Shown here piece after piece: positions 45,235 through 54,069 of a DNA stretch of 61,200 bases (the stretch's first letter is position 1; each line of letters starts with the position of its first letter). Position numbers and translations under genes: made by a program. The stretch is from [Flexibacter] sp. ATCC 35103 (lineage in GTDB: Bacteria; Bacteroidota; Bacteroidia; Flavobacteriales; Flavobacteriaceae). The stretch is from contig NZ_MTQF01000009.1 of NCBI RefSeq assembly GCF_001975985.1, positions 61,203-122,402 on the forward strand. Direction: 5' to 3'. The notes beneath the pieces are model-generated. The model was given only the letters and a program-made list of their open reading frames with translations, made no database searches and was not told the origin of the DNA.

Positions 45235-45399
45235 ACCATATAAGTTATATAAGTTCATGTAAAAGAATTTTTGAAAATTTGGCTTTAATTTTTTAGAAAG
45301 ATATAAATGCCTGGAAATGTTCTAAATATTACTTATATAATTTAATTTTGAGTAACTATAACAGCCATCTTAAATGATCTTATATAACTTATATGGTTT
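45233..45399. repeat. 167-bp MITE-like element with perfect 21-bp inverted ends
   Basis: The left end (45233-45253, AAACCATATAAGTTATATAA + G) is the exact reverse complement of the right end (45379-45399). The left end overlaps the stop codon of the ROK gene, and the right end finishes 14 bases before the glycosylasparaginase start. The interior has no ORF. Partial matching continues a little inside the ends (TTCATGTAAAAG against ATCATTTAAGAT). Confidence 0.75.
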
Positions 45400-45413
45400 A
45401 AAAATATTTTAAT

Positions 45414-46424
45414 ATGACACATTCAAATCGCAGAAATTTTATAAAAACGGCAGCAATAGCTTCAGTTGCTGTGGCATTGCAATCATTTAATTCAAATGAT
45501 TCAAATTCAGAAGAAGAAAAAATACTGGTTTCCAAAAAAGGCAAAAAGCCAATTGTACTTTCGACCTGGCGATTTGGAATTCAGGCAAATGAAGCCGCAT
45601 GGGAAGTTCTAAAAAATAAAGGAACCGCCCTGGATGCTGTCGAAGCAGGAGTTAAAATTCCCGAAGGCGACCCAAAAGAAAGAAGCGTAGGTTATGGCGG
45701 ACGTCCGGATAGAGATGGTCGTGTAACGTTAGACGCTTGTATTATGGATGAAAATGCCAATATAGGTTCTGTTGCCTGTTTAGAATATATAAAACATCCC
45801 ATCTCTGTTGCGAGAGCTGTAATGGAAAAAACGCCTCATGTAATGCTGGTTGGTGACGGAGCTTTGCAATTTGCTTTATCACAAGGATTCAAGAAAGAAA
45901 ACTTATTGCTCGAAGAATCTGAAAAAGAATGGAAAGAATGGTTGAAAGACAGCAAATACAAACCAATTGCCAATATCGAAAACCATGATACAATTGGAAT
46001 GATTGCGCTGGATGCCAACGGAAATCTTTCTGGCGCGTGTACCACAAGCGGAATGGCTTTCAAGATGCACGGGCGTGTTGGTGATTCCCCAATTATTGGT
46101 GCAGGCTTGTACGTCGATAACGAAATTGGAGCTGCCACAGCAACAGGTCACGGCGAAGAGGTCATCAGGATTACAGGCTGTCATTTAGTAGTGGAGTTAA
46201 TGCGACAAGGCAAATCTCCTCAAAAAGCATGTGAAGAAGCTGTAGCCAGAATCGTAAAGCTGACTAAGAATAGAAATAAAGATTTAAAAGATATTCAGGT
46301 AGGTTTTATTGCCCTGAACAAAGCCGGAGAATACGGTTCATATTGTGTTCAGGGCGGTTTTAATTATGCCGTTTTTGATGATACAGGAAATAAATTAATC
46401 GATGCTGATTATTTCCTGAAATAA
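45414..46424 (+). CDS. glycosylasparaginase (N4-(beta-N-acetylglucosaminyl)-L-asparaginase)
   Basis: This 336-residue N-terminal-nucleophile hydrolase cleaves the GlcNAc-Asn link of N-glycans. A Tat-like signal (SNRRNFIKTAAIASVAVAL) starts it, so it acts in the periplasm. The autoprocessing site is NH-Asp-Thr193-Ile-Gly-Met: Thr193 would become the nucleophile of the beta subunit, as Thr152 of the mature Elizabethkingia (Flavobacterium) meningosepticum enzyme. Substrate loops RVGDSPIIGAGLYVDNEIGAA and ATGHGEE follow, and the alpha subunit has WRFGIQANEAAWE and GGRPDRDGRVTLDACIMD. It is the last gene of the locus and closes the N-glycan pathway. Confidence 0.93.
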   Translation: MTHSNRRNFIKTAAIASVAVALQSFNSNDSNSEEEKILVSKKGKKPIVLSTWRFGIQANEAAWEVLKNKGTALDAVEAGVKIPEGDPKERSVGYGGRPDRDGRVTLDACIMDENANIGSVACLEYIKHPISVARAVMEKTPHVMLVGDGALQFALSQGFKKENLLLEESEKEWKEWLKDSKYKPIANIENHDTIGMIALDANGNLSGACTTSGMAFKMHGRVGDSPIIGAGLYVDNEIGAATATGHGEEVIRITGCHLVVELMRQGKSPQKACEEAVARIVKLTKNRNKDLKDIQVGFIALNKAGEYGSYCVQGGFNYAVFDDTGNKLIDADYFLK

Positions 46425-46453
46425 GATACTTAATTAGAGTATTGTTTTTTTAG

Positions 46454-46490
46454 AATGCGCAAAGGTCTTTTTGATTTTTGTGCATTTTTT
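46454..46490 (+). terminator. terminator of the N-glycan locus
   Basis: AATGCGCAAA (46454-46463) pairs with TTTGTGCATT (46477-46486), with one G-T wobble, and is followed by T residues to 46490. It lies 30 bases after the glycosylasparaginase stop. Confidence 0.8.
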
Positions 46491-46752
46491 ATGGGGTTAG
46501 TTTTAGTTATAAACGTTAAAATTAGAAAATAAAATATTTAAATAGTTTAAAATATAAGATTTATCCTAAATTTGTATTTTAGTAACCGTAATCGTATAAT
46601 TTATAAATTATCAACAACTAATTTGTAAGAATTTAAACAGATAAAAAGTGTAAAAAATTAGAATAATGAGGTTTACGAAATTGACTTTTTTGATCAAAAA
46701 ACACTTTCGGAATTTTGTCCTATTAATATGCTTTTTATTTTATAAATAATTG

Positions 46753-46782
46753 TTTGTCAGTTGATATAAAATACTATTTTTG
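46753..46782 (+). promoter_or_regulatory. promoter of the surface-protein operon
   Basis: TTTG (46753-46756) and TATTTTTG (46775-46782) match the Bacteroidota -33 and TAnnTTTG -7 boxes, with 18 bases between them. The start codon is 33 bases downstream. A further TAAATTTG near 46567 could be an additional -7 box. Nothing else is seen in 46491-46752. Confidence 0.7.
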
Positions 46783-46814
46783 CGTTTTTTTAACATGGAA
46801 AAAATTACATCTTA

Positions 46815-48881
46815 ATGCCTAAATTCAAGTTTCTTTTTTTATTATTATTCTTTATTTCGATATCATATTCTCAAACTAAACGTGCTACCGTTATGGTCAA
46901 TGCAAGAGCACAAAAAGATAAGATTTTGATACGCTGGGCAGTTAACTCTCCTAGCGAATGGCAAAAAGCAAATAAAAAAGGATTTATAGTAACCAGAACC
47001 ACCATATTACGTGATGGAAATGTTTTACAAAAACCTGAAAAAATAGTACTTACCCCAAAACCATTACTTCCTGAACCGCTGGATTCATGGATGGACCTGG
47101 TACAAAAAGACAATAATGCCGCTATTATAGCGCAATCTATTTACGGAGAAAGCTTTGAAGTAACTGCCGCTAAAGAAGGAGATCTGGCTAAAATAGTAAA
47201 TATGGCTGATGAACTCGATCAGCGTTTTACATTTGCTTTATACGCCGCAGATATGAGTTTTACCGGAGCAGTAAAAGCAGGTTGGGGACTGGTGGATACC
47301 AACGTAAAGCAAAATGAAGTTTATGCGTATCAGGTAAGTGTTTTCGAAAGTCCAAAGGTTAAGGAATCCTCTTATATGATAGGATTAAAAGATTATAGTA
47401 CACTTCCTGCACCAACTGATTTTATTGCAGTTCCTGACGACAAACAAGTACTGCTTTCCTGGGACTACCAAACCTTTAAAAGAATTTATACGTCATACAT
47501 GGTGGAGAAATCTTCAGACGGAATCAATTTTGCCCCAATAGCCGCAACGCCATTGGTCAACCTGAATGATAAAGACGAACATCCGTCAAAAAGCATGTAT
47601 TATATTGATACGCTGAGTGTAAACGATAAAGTATATCAATACAGGGTATACGGTATCACAGCATTTGGAGAAAAAGGAGAAATTTCAAAACCTATTACGG
47701 CAACAGGAGTAGCAGCAATAGTAACGCCGGCAAGACTGGTAGATTATAATATTGTAAACACCAACGAAGTTAATCTGGAATGGGATTATCCTGCAGCATC
47801 AGAAGGTTTTATTCAGGGGTACGAAATTAATTTGGCAGATAATGATAAAGGACCTTATAAAGTAGTTTCTAAAATTATTCCGCCATCCCAGAGAAAACTC
47901 AATTATAAAGAAAATTTATATCCCTCGAATTATTTTACCATCTCTGTTGTAGGCAAAAATAATCAGCGATTAACCTCTCAAAGTATGCTCGTTCAGCCAG
48001 TAGATTCTATTCCGCCGGCAAAGCCTACAGGTCTTGAAGGTGTAATAGACAGCCTTGGAGTCGTTCGGTTAAAATGGAAAGCAAACACTGAAAAAGATTT
48101 AAGAGGATATCGAATTTTAAAAGCCAATAATAAAGGAGAAGAGTTTGTAGATATCTACCATCAATCGTATGTGGGTACTGATTATAAAGACAGCGTAAGC
48201 CTGAAAATGACGAATAGCAAAGTGTATTACAGACTTGCTGCTGAGGATATGCGTTTTAATATTTCGGACTTGTCTGATGTATTGGCTTTAGACAAACCGG
48301 ATAAAATTCCGCCTGCCGCACCTATTTTTAAAGATTACGATAATAAAGATGGCAAAGTACATCTTAAATGGATTCGCAGTTATAGCGAAGATGTCGTAGG
48401 ATATAGCTTAAGAAGGAGGGAGAAAGGACAAGAAAAATGGCTGGAAATTAAACAGATAAATGATACCATTCAGGAATTTACAGATGATAAGGTAGAGAAT
48501 AAAAAAATATACCAATATGCTATTCTGGCTAAGGACAAAAGCAATCTCTGGTCGTCATTAGATCATTCGACCGTAACGGTAAATGTTTTGAATTTTACAC
48601 CAGTCAAAGTCATTACATTTTTGCAGGGAGTGGCTGACAGAGAAAATAAAAAAATAGTCCTGACCTGGGATTATGCAAAAAACAAAGGCAAAGTCTTGGG
48701 AGTAAGTATTTATAAAAATACAAAAGGAACTCCGCCAACGTTGTGGAAGGAATTGAACAGCAATGTTTTGACTTTAGAAGATAAAAATTTAAACATCAAT
48801 CAGGAACTCGAATACCATTTTGTTCCTAATTTAGAAAGTGATAGTCCTGCAAAAGCAGAAACCCTAACCGTTATATATTAA
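46815..48881 (+). CDS. exported multi-domain fibronectin type III protein
   Basis: This 688-residue protein has a signal peptide (ending SYSQ20) and an N-terminal beta region (about 21-195; ARAQKDKILIRWAVNSPSEW). Fibronectin type III repeats follow at about 200-300, 300-400, 400-495, 495-590 and 590-685, each with a W-x-Y core and Pro-rich start (PAPTDFIAVPDDKQVLLSWDY, PPAKPTGLEGVIDSLGVVRLKW, PPAAPIFKDYDNKDGKVHLKW). There is no sorting domain at the C-terminus. It is the first gene of a tight operon, 4 bases before the SprB-repeat gene, so it probably forms part of a surface or periplasmic assembly with that protein. Exact role unknown. Confidence 0.8.
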   Translation: MPKFKFLFLLLFFISISYSQTKRATVMVNARAQKDKILIRWAVNSPSEWQKANKKGFIVTRTTILRDGNVLQKPEKIVLTPKPLLPEPLDSWMDLVQKDNNAAIIAQSIYGESFEVTAAKEGDLAKIVNMADELDQRFTFALYAADMSFTGAVKAGWGLVDTNVKQNEVYAYQVSVFESPKVKESSYMIGLKDYSTLPAPTDFIAVPDDKQVLLSWDYQTFKRIYTSYMVEKSSDGINFAPIAATPLVNLNDKDEHPSKSMYYIDTLSVNDKVYQYRVYGITAFGEKGEISKPITATGVAAIVTPARLVDYNIVNTNEVNLEWDYPAASEGFIQGYEINLADNDKGPYKVVSKIIPPSQRKLNYKENLYPSNYFTISVVGKNNQRLTSQSMLVQPVDSIPPAKPTGLEGVIDSLGVVRLKWKANTEKDLRGYRILKANNKGEEFVDIYHQSYVGTDYKDSVSLKMTNSKVYYRLAAEDMRFNISDLSDVLALDKPDKIPPAAPIFKDYDNKDGKVHLKWIRSYSEDVVGYSLRRREKGQEKWLEIKQINDTIQEFTDDKVENKKIYQYAILAKDKSNLWSSLDHSTVTVNVLNFTPVKVITFLQGVADRENKKIVLTWDYAKNKGKVLGVSIYKNTKGTPPTLWKELNSNVLTLEDKNLNINQELEYHFVPNLESDSPAKAETLTVIY

Positions 48882-48885
48882 GCCT

Positions 48886-51800
48886 ATGAAGAAGATTTAC
48901 TTATTGATAATTTTATTGGTTTCAGGATTTGGTTTTGCGCAGGTAAATTTAAGCGGAACCGCAAATTATGCATTAAAAATTAGCGGACAAGTAGGAGCTG
49001 ATGGAAGCTCGTGTGGAAATAATGTAACGAGAGGTTTACAATGGGTCGCATCTATAGATAAAAATAATGCTGCTAAAACAATTGTTCAGGGGTCAGCATC
49101 TTATCCAAATAATGGAAACGGATTAACAGATCAAACATTTGCTCCCGCTATTGTAACTTTTAAAGAAAATGACAAAATAAAAGAAATTAAAATTAGGACT
49201 ACAAAACGAGATAGAGGAACTGGAGGATGTAAGGATGTACAATATAGCGATGCATCTATTTCAGTAACAACAGATAATTACAGTCAATATTTTAATTTTT
49301 CAGATTTAGGTTTAAATCAGTCAGGAAATATTCAGGTTGATGTATATCCCGTTATTGATTTAATTAATCCTGTTGCTATCAATAATATAGTTGGTACGGA
49401 AAGTTCTATTGTTGTTCCGCCAATAACCGGGATAGATCAAAAGTATTTTAATTGGATGTATCATATTGATGGAGAACAAGAAAGGGTTCGAGTTGGTATA
49501 AGATGGGTTTATAGGGATGTTTGGAGAAGTTTGCCTGCTGAATATCAGGGTAAAAACTCATTGAATATATTGTGTAAAAACTTTTTAGCTATTGAAGCAG
49601 TTGGTAAAAAAATCACTTTAAGAGCAAATGCTACTGGTACAAGAGTCGAATTACTTTATGCTAAATCAGCTCCGCATATTGCTTCAGTCGATGCTGTTCA
49701 AACCAGATGTTTTGATACTCAGGATGGAAGGGCAATAATAAAATTTAGCTCAAAATTAGTAACAGGAGAAACTTTAAGATGCTCTGTTAAAAGTTATGAT
49801 CCTGATACAGGTCAACCACAAGAAACATTTTACTCAACACCAGATGGAGAATCAATTACAATTGGAGATGATTTAACATACGAAATTCCGGTTGATTTTC
49901 CAAAAGGAAAGTATCTTATTGCATTGATAGGCTGGTACAAAGAGCCAAACAAAACGGGTGCAAATACGTATGTAATGGATCCTGAACACCAGAAGGAATT
50001 CATTATAACCTCGCCTACTCCGGTTGATTTTTCTATTACCAAAAAAAATGATATTAATTGTTTTGGTGGTAAAGATGGGGCAATTGATATAGTGGCTACA
50101 GGAGGTATTGATAATGGTATCTATCAATATTCATCAAATGCAGGTTCTTGGATTACTTTTTTAAATGGTGATAAAACTACAATCTCCGGTCTTGGTTTAG
50201 GTACTTATGCTGTAAAAGTGAGAAAATTAAAAAATTCTACTGATACTGTAGGTTGTATAGCAAAGGATGCAGATGATAATGAGAAAGTATTACCAGAAAC
50301 TATTAGTCAGCCTGATAGTGCACTTCAGTTAGTTAAAATTACACCATTTAATCCTACTTTTAATAAAGCCGAAAACGGTAAAATTGTAGCTTTAGTTACC
50401 GGAGGAACTCTAATTAACGGAAATTCGTATTCGTACCAATGGAAAAACAGTAAAAATGACGTTATAGATGCCAGTAAAACATCCACACAATTTTTGAATA
50501 ATATTGTTACGATTTCCTTAAATAATGTACCGGAAGATACGTATACCTTATTCGTTAAAGATCAAAGAAATTGTACTTTAGATCCTGTTGCGATACCTTC
50601 TTTGGTGGTTATTTTAGATGATCCGGAACCCATCGAAATAACATTAGAAACTATTCAGGGAATTTCTTGTAATACGGCAAATTTAGATCCGGTTAAAAAT
50701 CGTGATAAATCGTCAGACGCTATTATAAAGGCAACCGTAAAAGGAGGAATTCAGTTTGTAGCACCTGCAAATAACGGGTTACCTTATAAATTTACTTGGT
50801 CAAAATACAATACGGTAACAAAATTATGGGATAAGTTAGAAGATTATAAAACAGCTACTGCTAATGAATTTAGCGAAGGAGACTATTCGCTAAATGTTGA
50901 AGATGCAAACGGAATCGTTCAGGGAACTTATAATACGACAGATTTAGTAACAGCAATTCCAGCGATAGAAAAAATTGCAGAACCTGCACAACTTGTATTG
51001 GCATTTACCTCAGGAGATGTTTCCTGTTATGAGGGCAATAACGGTTGGGCAATAGCAAGCGTTACAAAAGGAAAAGCACCGTATAAATACACATGGTATG
51101 GCGTAGATGGAGGAACTATCGACGAAAATAAAATAGCAAAGCTAGTAAAAGGAGAATATTTTGTTGAAGTAACAGATGATAATGGCTGTTTTGTAAAAGG
51201 CAGTATTGTCATTGACGGACCAACAGCTCCTGTAAAAATCTCCTATAAAGAAATTTTTACCCCTACTTTTTCAGGTGCGACCAATGGTAGAATTATAGCA
51301 GAAATTACCGGAGGAACACCATTTGATCCAGCATTGAATAATGGGAAATTATACAATTACGAATGGAAAAATACAGCAGGAACAGTACAAACTGTCACTG
51401 CCGCAGTAGAAAACGGAATTTATACGATTACCTTAAACGGAGTTCCGGCTGATGATTATTTTTTAACCATTAAAGATAAAAATTATGACGAAGCAACCAG
51501 TCAAATCGTTAATTGCTCCATATTAGAGTCAAAAGTGACACTAAACGAACCGGATCCTTTAAAAGTTGTTTTTGAGGTTGTTCGTGATATTTCGTGTAAC
51601 ACAAGCAACGAATTTGGCAATAGTAAAGATACAACACCAACTGATGGTCAGCGTGATGAATCGCAAGACGGAATTTTAAAGGCACATGTTTCAGGAGGAA
51701 CTCCGCTTGCAGCAGATAAAAATAACGGATTACCATATTATTTTTATTGGAAAAAGCAACAACAAGATGGTACCTGGATAGCTTTAGCTGACATTACAGG

Positions 51801-54066
51801 CGAAACAGCATCAAATCTTTCTCACGGAAATTATGCTCTTAACGTAGAAGACAGAAACGGAATCAGGTTAGGAACTTATGTAAATAATGTATTAACTCAG
51901 GAAATTGACGTTACAAAATTTATGCAGGAACCACCAAAATTGTCTGTAACCATTACTAAAGGAAATGTTTTTTGTAATGGAGGAAACGACGGTTGGGCTA
52001 CTGCAAATGTTACAGGAGGAACATTTCCTTATGAATATAAATGGTCGAATGGAGTAGAGATTGATAAAAATACAGTTCTAAAAGTGGGTACCTATACGGT
52101 ATATGTTACAGATTTTAAAAAATGTACCACACAGGCAACTGTTATTATTTCAGAACCTGCTGCACCATTAGCTATTAAATATACGCAAGTTCTTGATCCG
52201 AGTTTTTACAAAGCGACTAACGGAAAAATTGTAGCAGAAGTGACCGGAGGTACTATTTTACCGGACAACACCTATTGGTTTGAATGGAAAAACAGTAAAG
52301 GAATTGTACAAACTACCACAACAGCCAGTTTTAATAATGGCGTTTACACCATCTCCCTAAACGGAGTAGGCGAGGAATTGTACAGCTTAACAGTTCGTGA
52401 TGCAAATTATAATGCGGCAACAAACAAAACAAGCTGTACCGTTGCAAACTCTGTTACTGCTTTAGACGATCCGGATCCGCTTGAAGTTACTTTTGAGGTC
52501 GTTCGTACTATTTCGTGTAACGCAAGCAATGAATTTGGAAATGAAACAGATGCAAATCCGCAGGACAATCAAAGAGACGAATCTCAGGACGGAATTTTAG
52601 TAGCACATGTCAAAGGAGGAATTCAGTTAGCAGCCAATAAAAATAACGGATTACCTTATTATTATACCTGGAAAAAACAAGTTGGTAATTCCTGGATTAT
52701 CTGGAACGATCATGATGAAACAGCCGAAAATATATCTAACGGAATCTATGCACTGAATATTGAAGATGCAAATGGAATAAAACTGGGAACGTATGTTAAT
52801 AATATTCTGGTAAAGGAAAATGATGTCACACAAGATATGCCGGAACCTGTAAAATTACAGTTAACGTTTACCAAGTTTGATGTAGGTTGTACAACAGGAG
52901 ATGACGGTTGGGCAGAAGCGCATGTTTCAGGCGGAACTCCGCCTTATACCTATGAGTGGACGAATGGCGGGACAACAGCCAAAATAGAAAACATTACCAC
53001 AAACAATTACTTTGTTAAGGCAACCGATGCAAAAGGATGTATCATTCAGGGAAGTATTTTTGTAGGTGATCCTAACGGAATATTTACTACAGAAACCATC
53101 AAAAATCCTACTTGTTATAAAGGAAATGATGCCTCGATAGTATTAAATGTTACAGGCGGAAATTTACCTTACAGCTATTTATGGAATACGGGAGCCACTA
53201 CCAAAGACCTGAACAATCTTACAGCAGGAAATTATGAAGTTGCTATTACCTGTCCGGATTGTTGTGTCTATAAAAAGAGATTTGTTTTAAAAGATCCCGA
53301 AGCTGTTATAGTTAATATAGGTCCTGACAGAACCTTATGTATCGATCAGAATATGGATTTAAACGCTGCAATTGCAGATCCAAAAGCACAATACAGCTGG
53401 ACCTCTACAAACGGGTTCACTTCGAATGAAGCCAAAATAAATGTATCAAAAGCCGGAACCTATCACGTAAAAGTAACTTCAGGTTTAGGATGTATTGGCG
53501 AAGACGAGATTGTAATAAAAACAAGCCAGACAGCGATTAGTTCTGAGTTTTTATTGAGCTCACAAGCCTATCTGGACGAAGAAGTTATTTTAATAAATAC
53601 CAGTAATCCGTTTGGCGAAAGTACCAATTGGGTCATCCCGAAAGGCGTGAAAGTAGTCGAACAAAAAGAAAAATACATCACACTTAAGTTTGATGCCACT
53701 GGTGTTTATTCTATTGGTTTAGAGCAAACGCAAGGAGAATGTTATGCCGTATACAGTAAAAATATTACCGTAGAGCAGCGAAGCGGTTTACCAAATACAG
53801 GTACAACATCGCAGTTTATTGTAGATTTTATCGTAACCCCAAACCCAAGTAATGGTAATTTTAAAGCACACATTACTTTAGAAAAAGACAGCTCAGTAAA
53901 TCTAAGACTGTTCTCGACAACGGGACAAAATACAATGATCCAGAAAAACGGATCCGGGAAAAAGAAGTATGAAATAGATTTTGAGACCACATTAGGATCT
54001 GGAATGTATGTTTTAGTATTAGAAACAGGGCAACAAACACTGGTTAAAAAAATTATCATCTATTAA
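48886..54066 (+). CDS. giant SprB-repeat surface protein with T9SS sorting domain
   Basis: This 1726-residue protein has a signal peptide (ending FAQ). Its mid part (about residues 385-1460) carries SprB-type repeats (DVSCYEGNNGWAIASVTKGK, APYKYTW...GEYFVEVTDDNGC), as in the mobile gliding adhesin SprB. The region repeats at a larger scale: three superunits of about 300-310 residues begin near 50,329, 51,230 and 52,160, each starting with a FxxATNGKIVAEVTGG-type segment. The last ~80 residues (VTPNPSNGNFKAHI, LFSTTGQ, SGMYVLVLETGQQTLVKKIIIY) form a type A T9SS C-terminal sorting domain, so it is exported through T9SS and attached to the cell surface. A PKD-like stretch precedes it. Likely roles are adhesion or gliding. 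Confidence 0.87.
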   Translation: MKKIYLLIILLVSGFGFAQVNLSGTANYALKISGQVGADGSSCGNNVTRGLQWVASIDKNNAAKTIVQGSASYPNNGNGLTDQTFAPAIVTFKENDKIKEIKIRTTKRDRGTGGCKDVQYSDASISVTTDNYSQYFNFSDLGLNQSGNIQVDVYPVIDLINPVAINNIVGTESSIVVPPITGIDQKYFNWMYHIDGEQERVRVGIRWVYRDVWRSLPAEYQGKNSLNILCKNFLAIEAVGKKITLRANATGTRVELLYAKSAPHIASVDAVQTRCFDTQDGRAIIKFSSKLVTGETLRCSVKSYDPDTGQPQETFYSTPDGESITIGDDLTYEIPVDFPKGKYLIALIGWYKEPNKTGANTYVMDPEHQKEFIITSPTPVDFSITKKNDINCFGGKDGAIDIVATGGIDNGIYQYSSNAGSWITFLNGDKTTISGLGLGTYAVKVRKLKNSTDTVGCIAKDADDNEKVLPETISQPDSALQLVKITPFNPTFNKAENGKIVALVTGGTLINGNSYSYQWKNSKNDVIDASKTSTQFLNNIVTISLNNVPEDTYTLFVKDQRNCTLDPVAIPSLVVILDDPEPIEITLETIQGISCNTANLDPVKNRDKSSDAIIKATVKGGIQFVAPANNGLPYKFTWSKYNTVTKLWDKLEDYKTATANEFSEGDYSLNVEDANGIVQGTYNTTDLVTAIPAIEKIAEPAQLVLAFTSGDVSCYEGNNGWAIASVTKGKAPYKYTWYGVDGGTIDENKIAKLVKGEYFVEVTDDNGCFVKGSIVIDGPTAPVKISYKEIFTPTFSGATNGRIIAEITGGTPFDPALNNGKLYNYEWKNTAGTVQTVTAAVENGIYTITLNGVPADDYFLTIKDKNYDEATSQIVNCSILESKVTLNEPDPLKVVFEVVRDISCNTSNEFGNSKDTTPTDGQRDESQDGILKAHVSGGTPLAADKNNGLPYYFYWKKQQQDGTWIALADITGETASNLSHGNYALNVEDRNGIRLGTYVNNVLTQEIDVTKFMQEPPKLSVTITKGNVFCNGGNDGWATANVTGGTFPYEYKWSNGVEIDKNTVLKVGTYTVYVTDFKKCTTQATVIISEPAAPLAIKYTQVLDPSFYKATNGKIVAEVTGGTILPDNTYWFEWKNSKGIVQTTTTASFNNGVYTISLNGVGEELYSLTVRDANYNAATNKTSCTVANSVTALDDPDPLEVTFEVVRTISCNASNEFGNETDANPQDNQRDESQDGILVAHVKGGIQLAANKNNGLPYYYTWKKQVGNSWIIWNDHDETAENISNGIYALNIEDANGIKLGTYVNNILVKENDVTQDMPEPVKLQLTFTKFDVGCTTGDDGWAEAHVSGGTPPYTYEWTNGGTTAKIENITTNNYFVKATDAKGCIIQGSIFVGDPNGIFTTETIKNPTCYKGNDASIVLNVTGGNLPYSYLWNTGATTKDLNNLTAGNYEVAITCPDCCVYKKRFVLKDPEAVIVNIGPDRTLCIDQNMDLNAAIADPKAQYSWTSTNGFTSNEAKINVSKAGTYHVKVTSGLGCIGEDEIVIKTSQTAISSEFLLSSQAYLDEEVILINTSNPFGESTNWVIPKGVKVVEQKEKYITLKFDATGVYSIGLEQTQGECYAVYSKNITVEQRSGLPNTGTTSQFIVDFIVTPNPSNGNFKAHITLEKDSSVNLRLFSTTGQNTMIQKNGSGKKKYEIDFETTLGSGMYVLVLETGQQTLVKKIIIY

Positions 54067-54069
54067 AAA

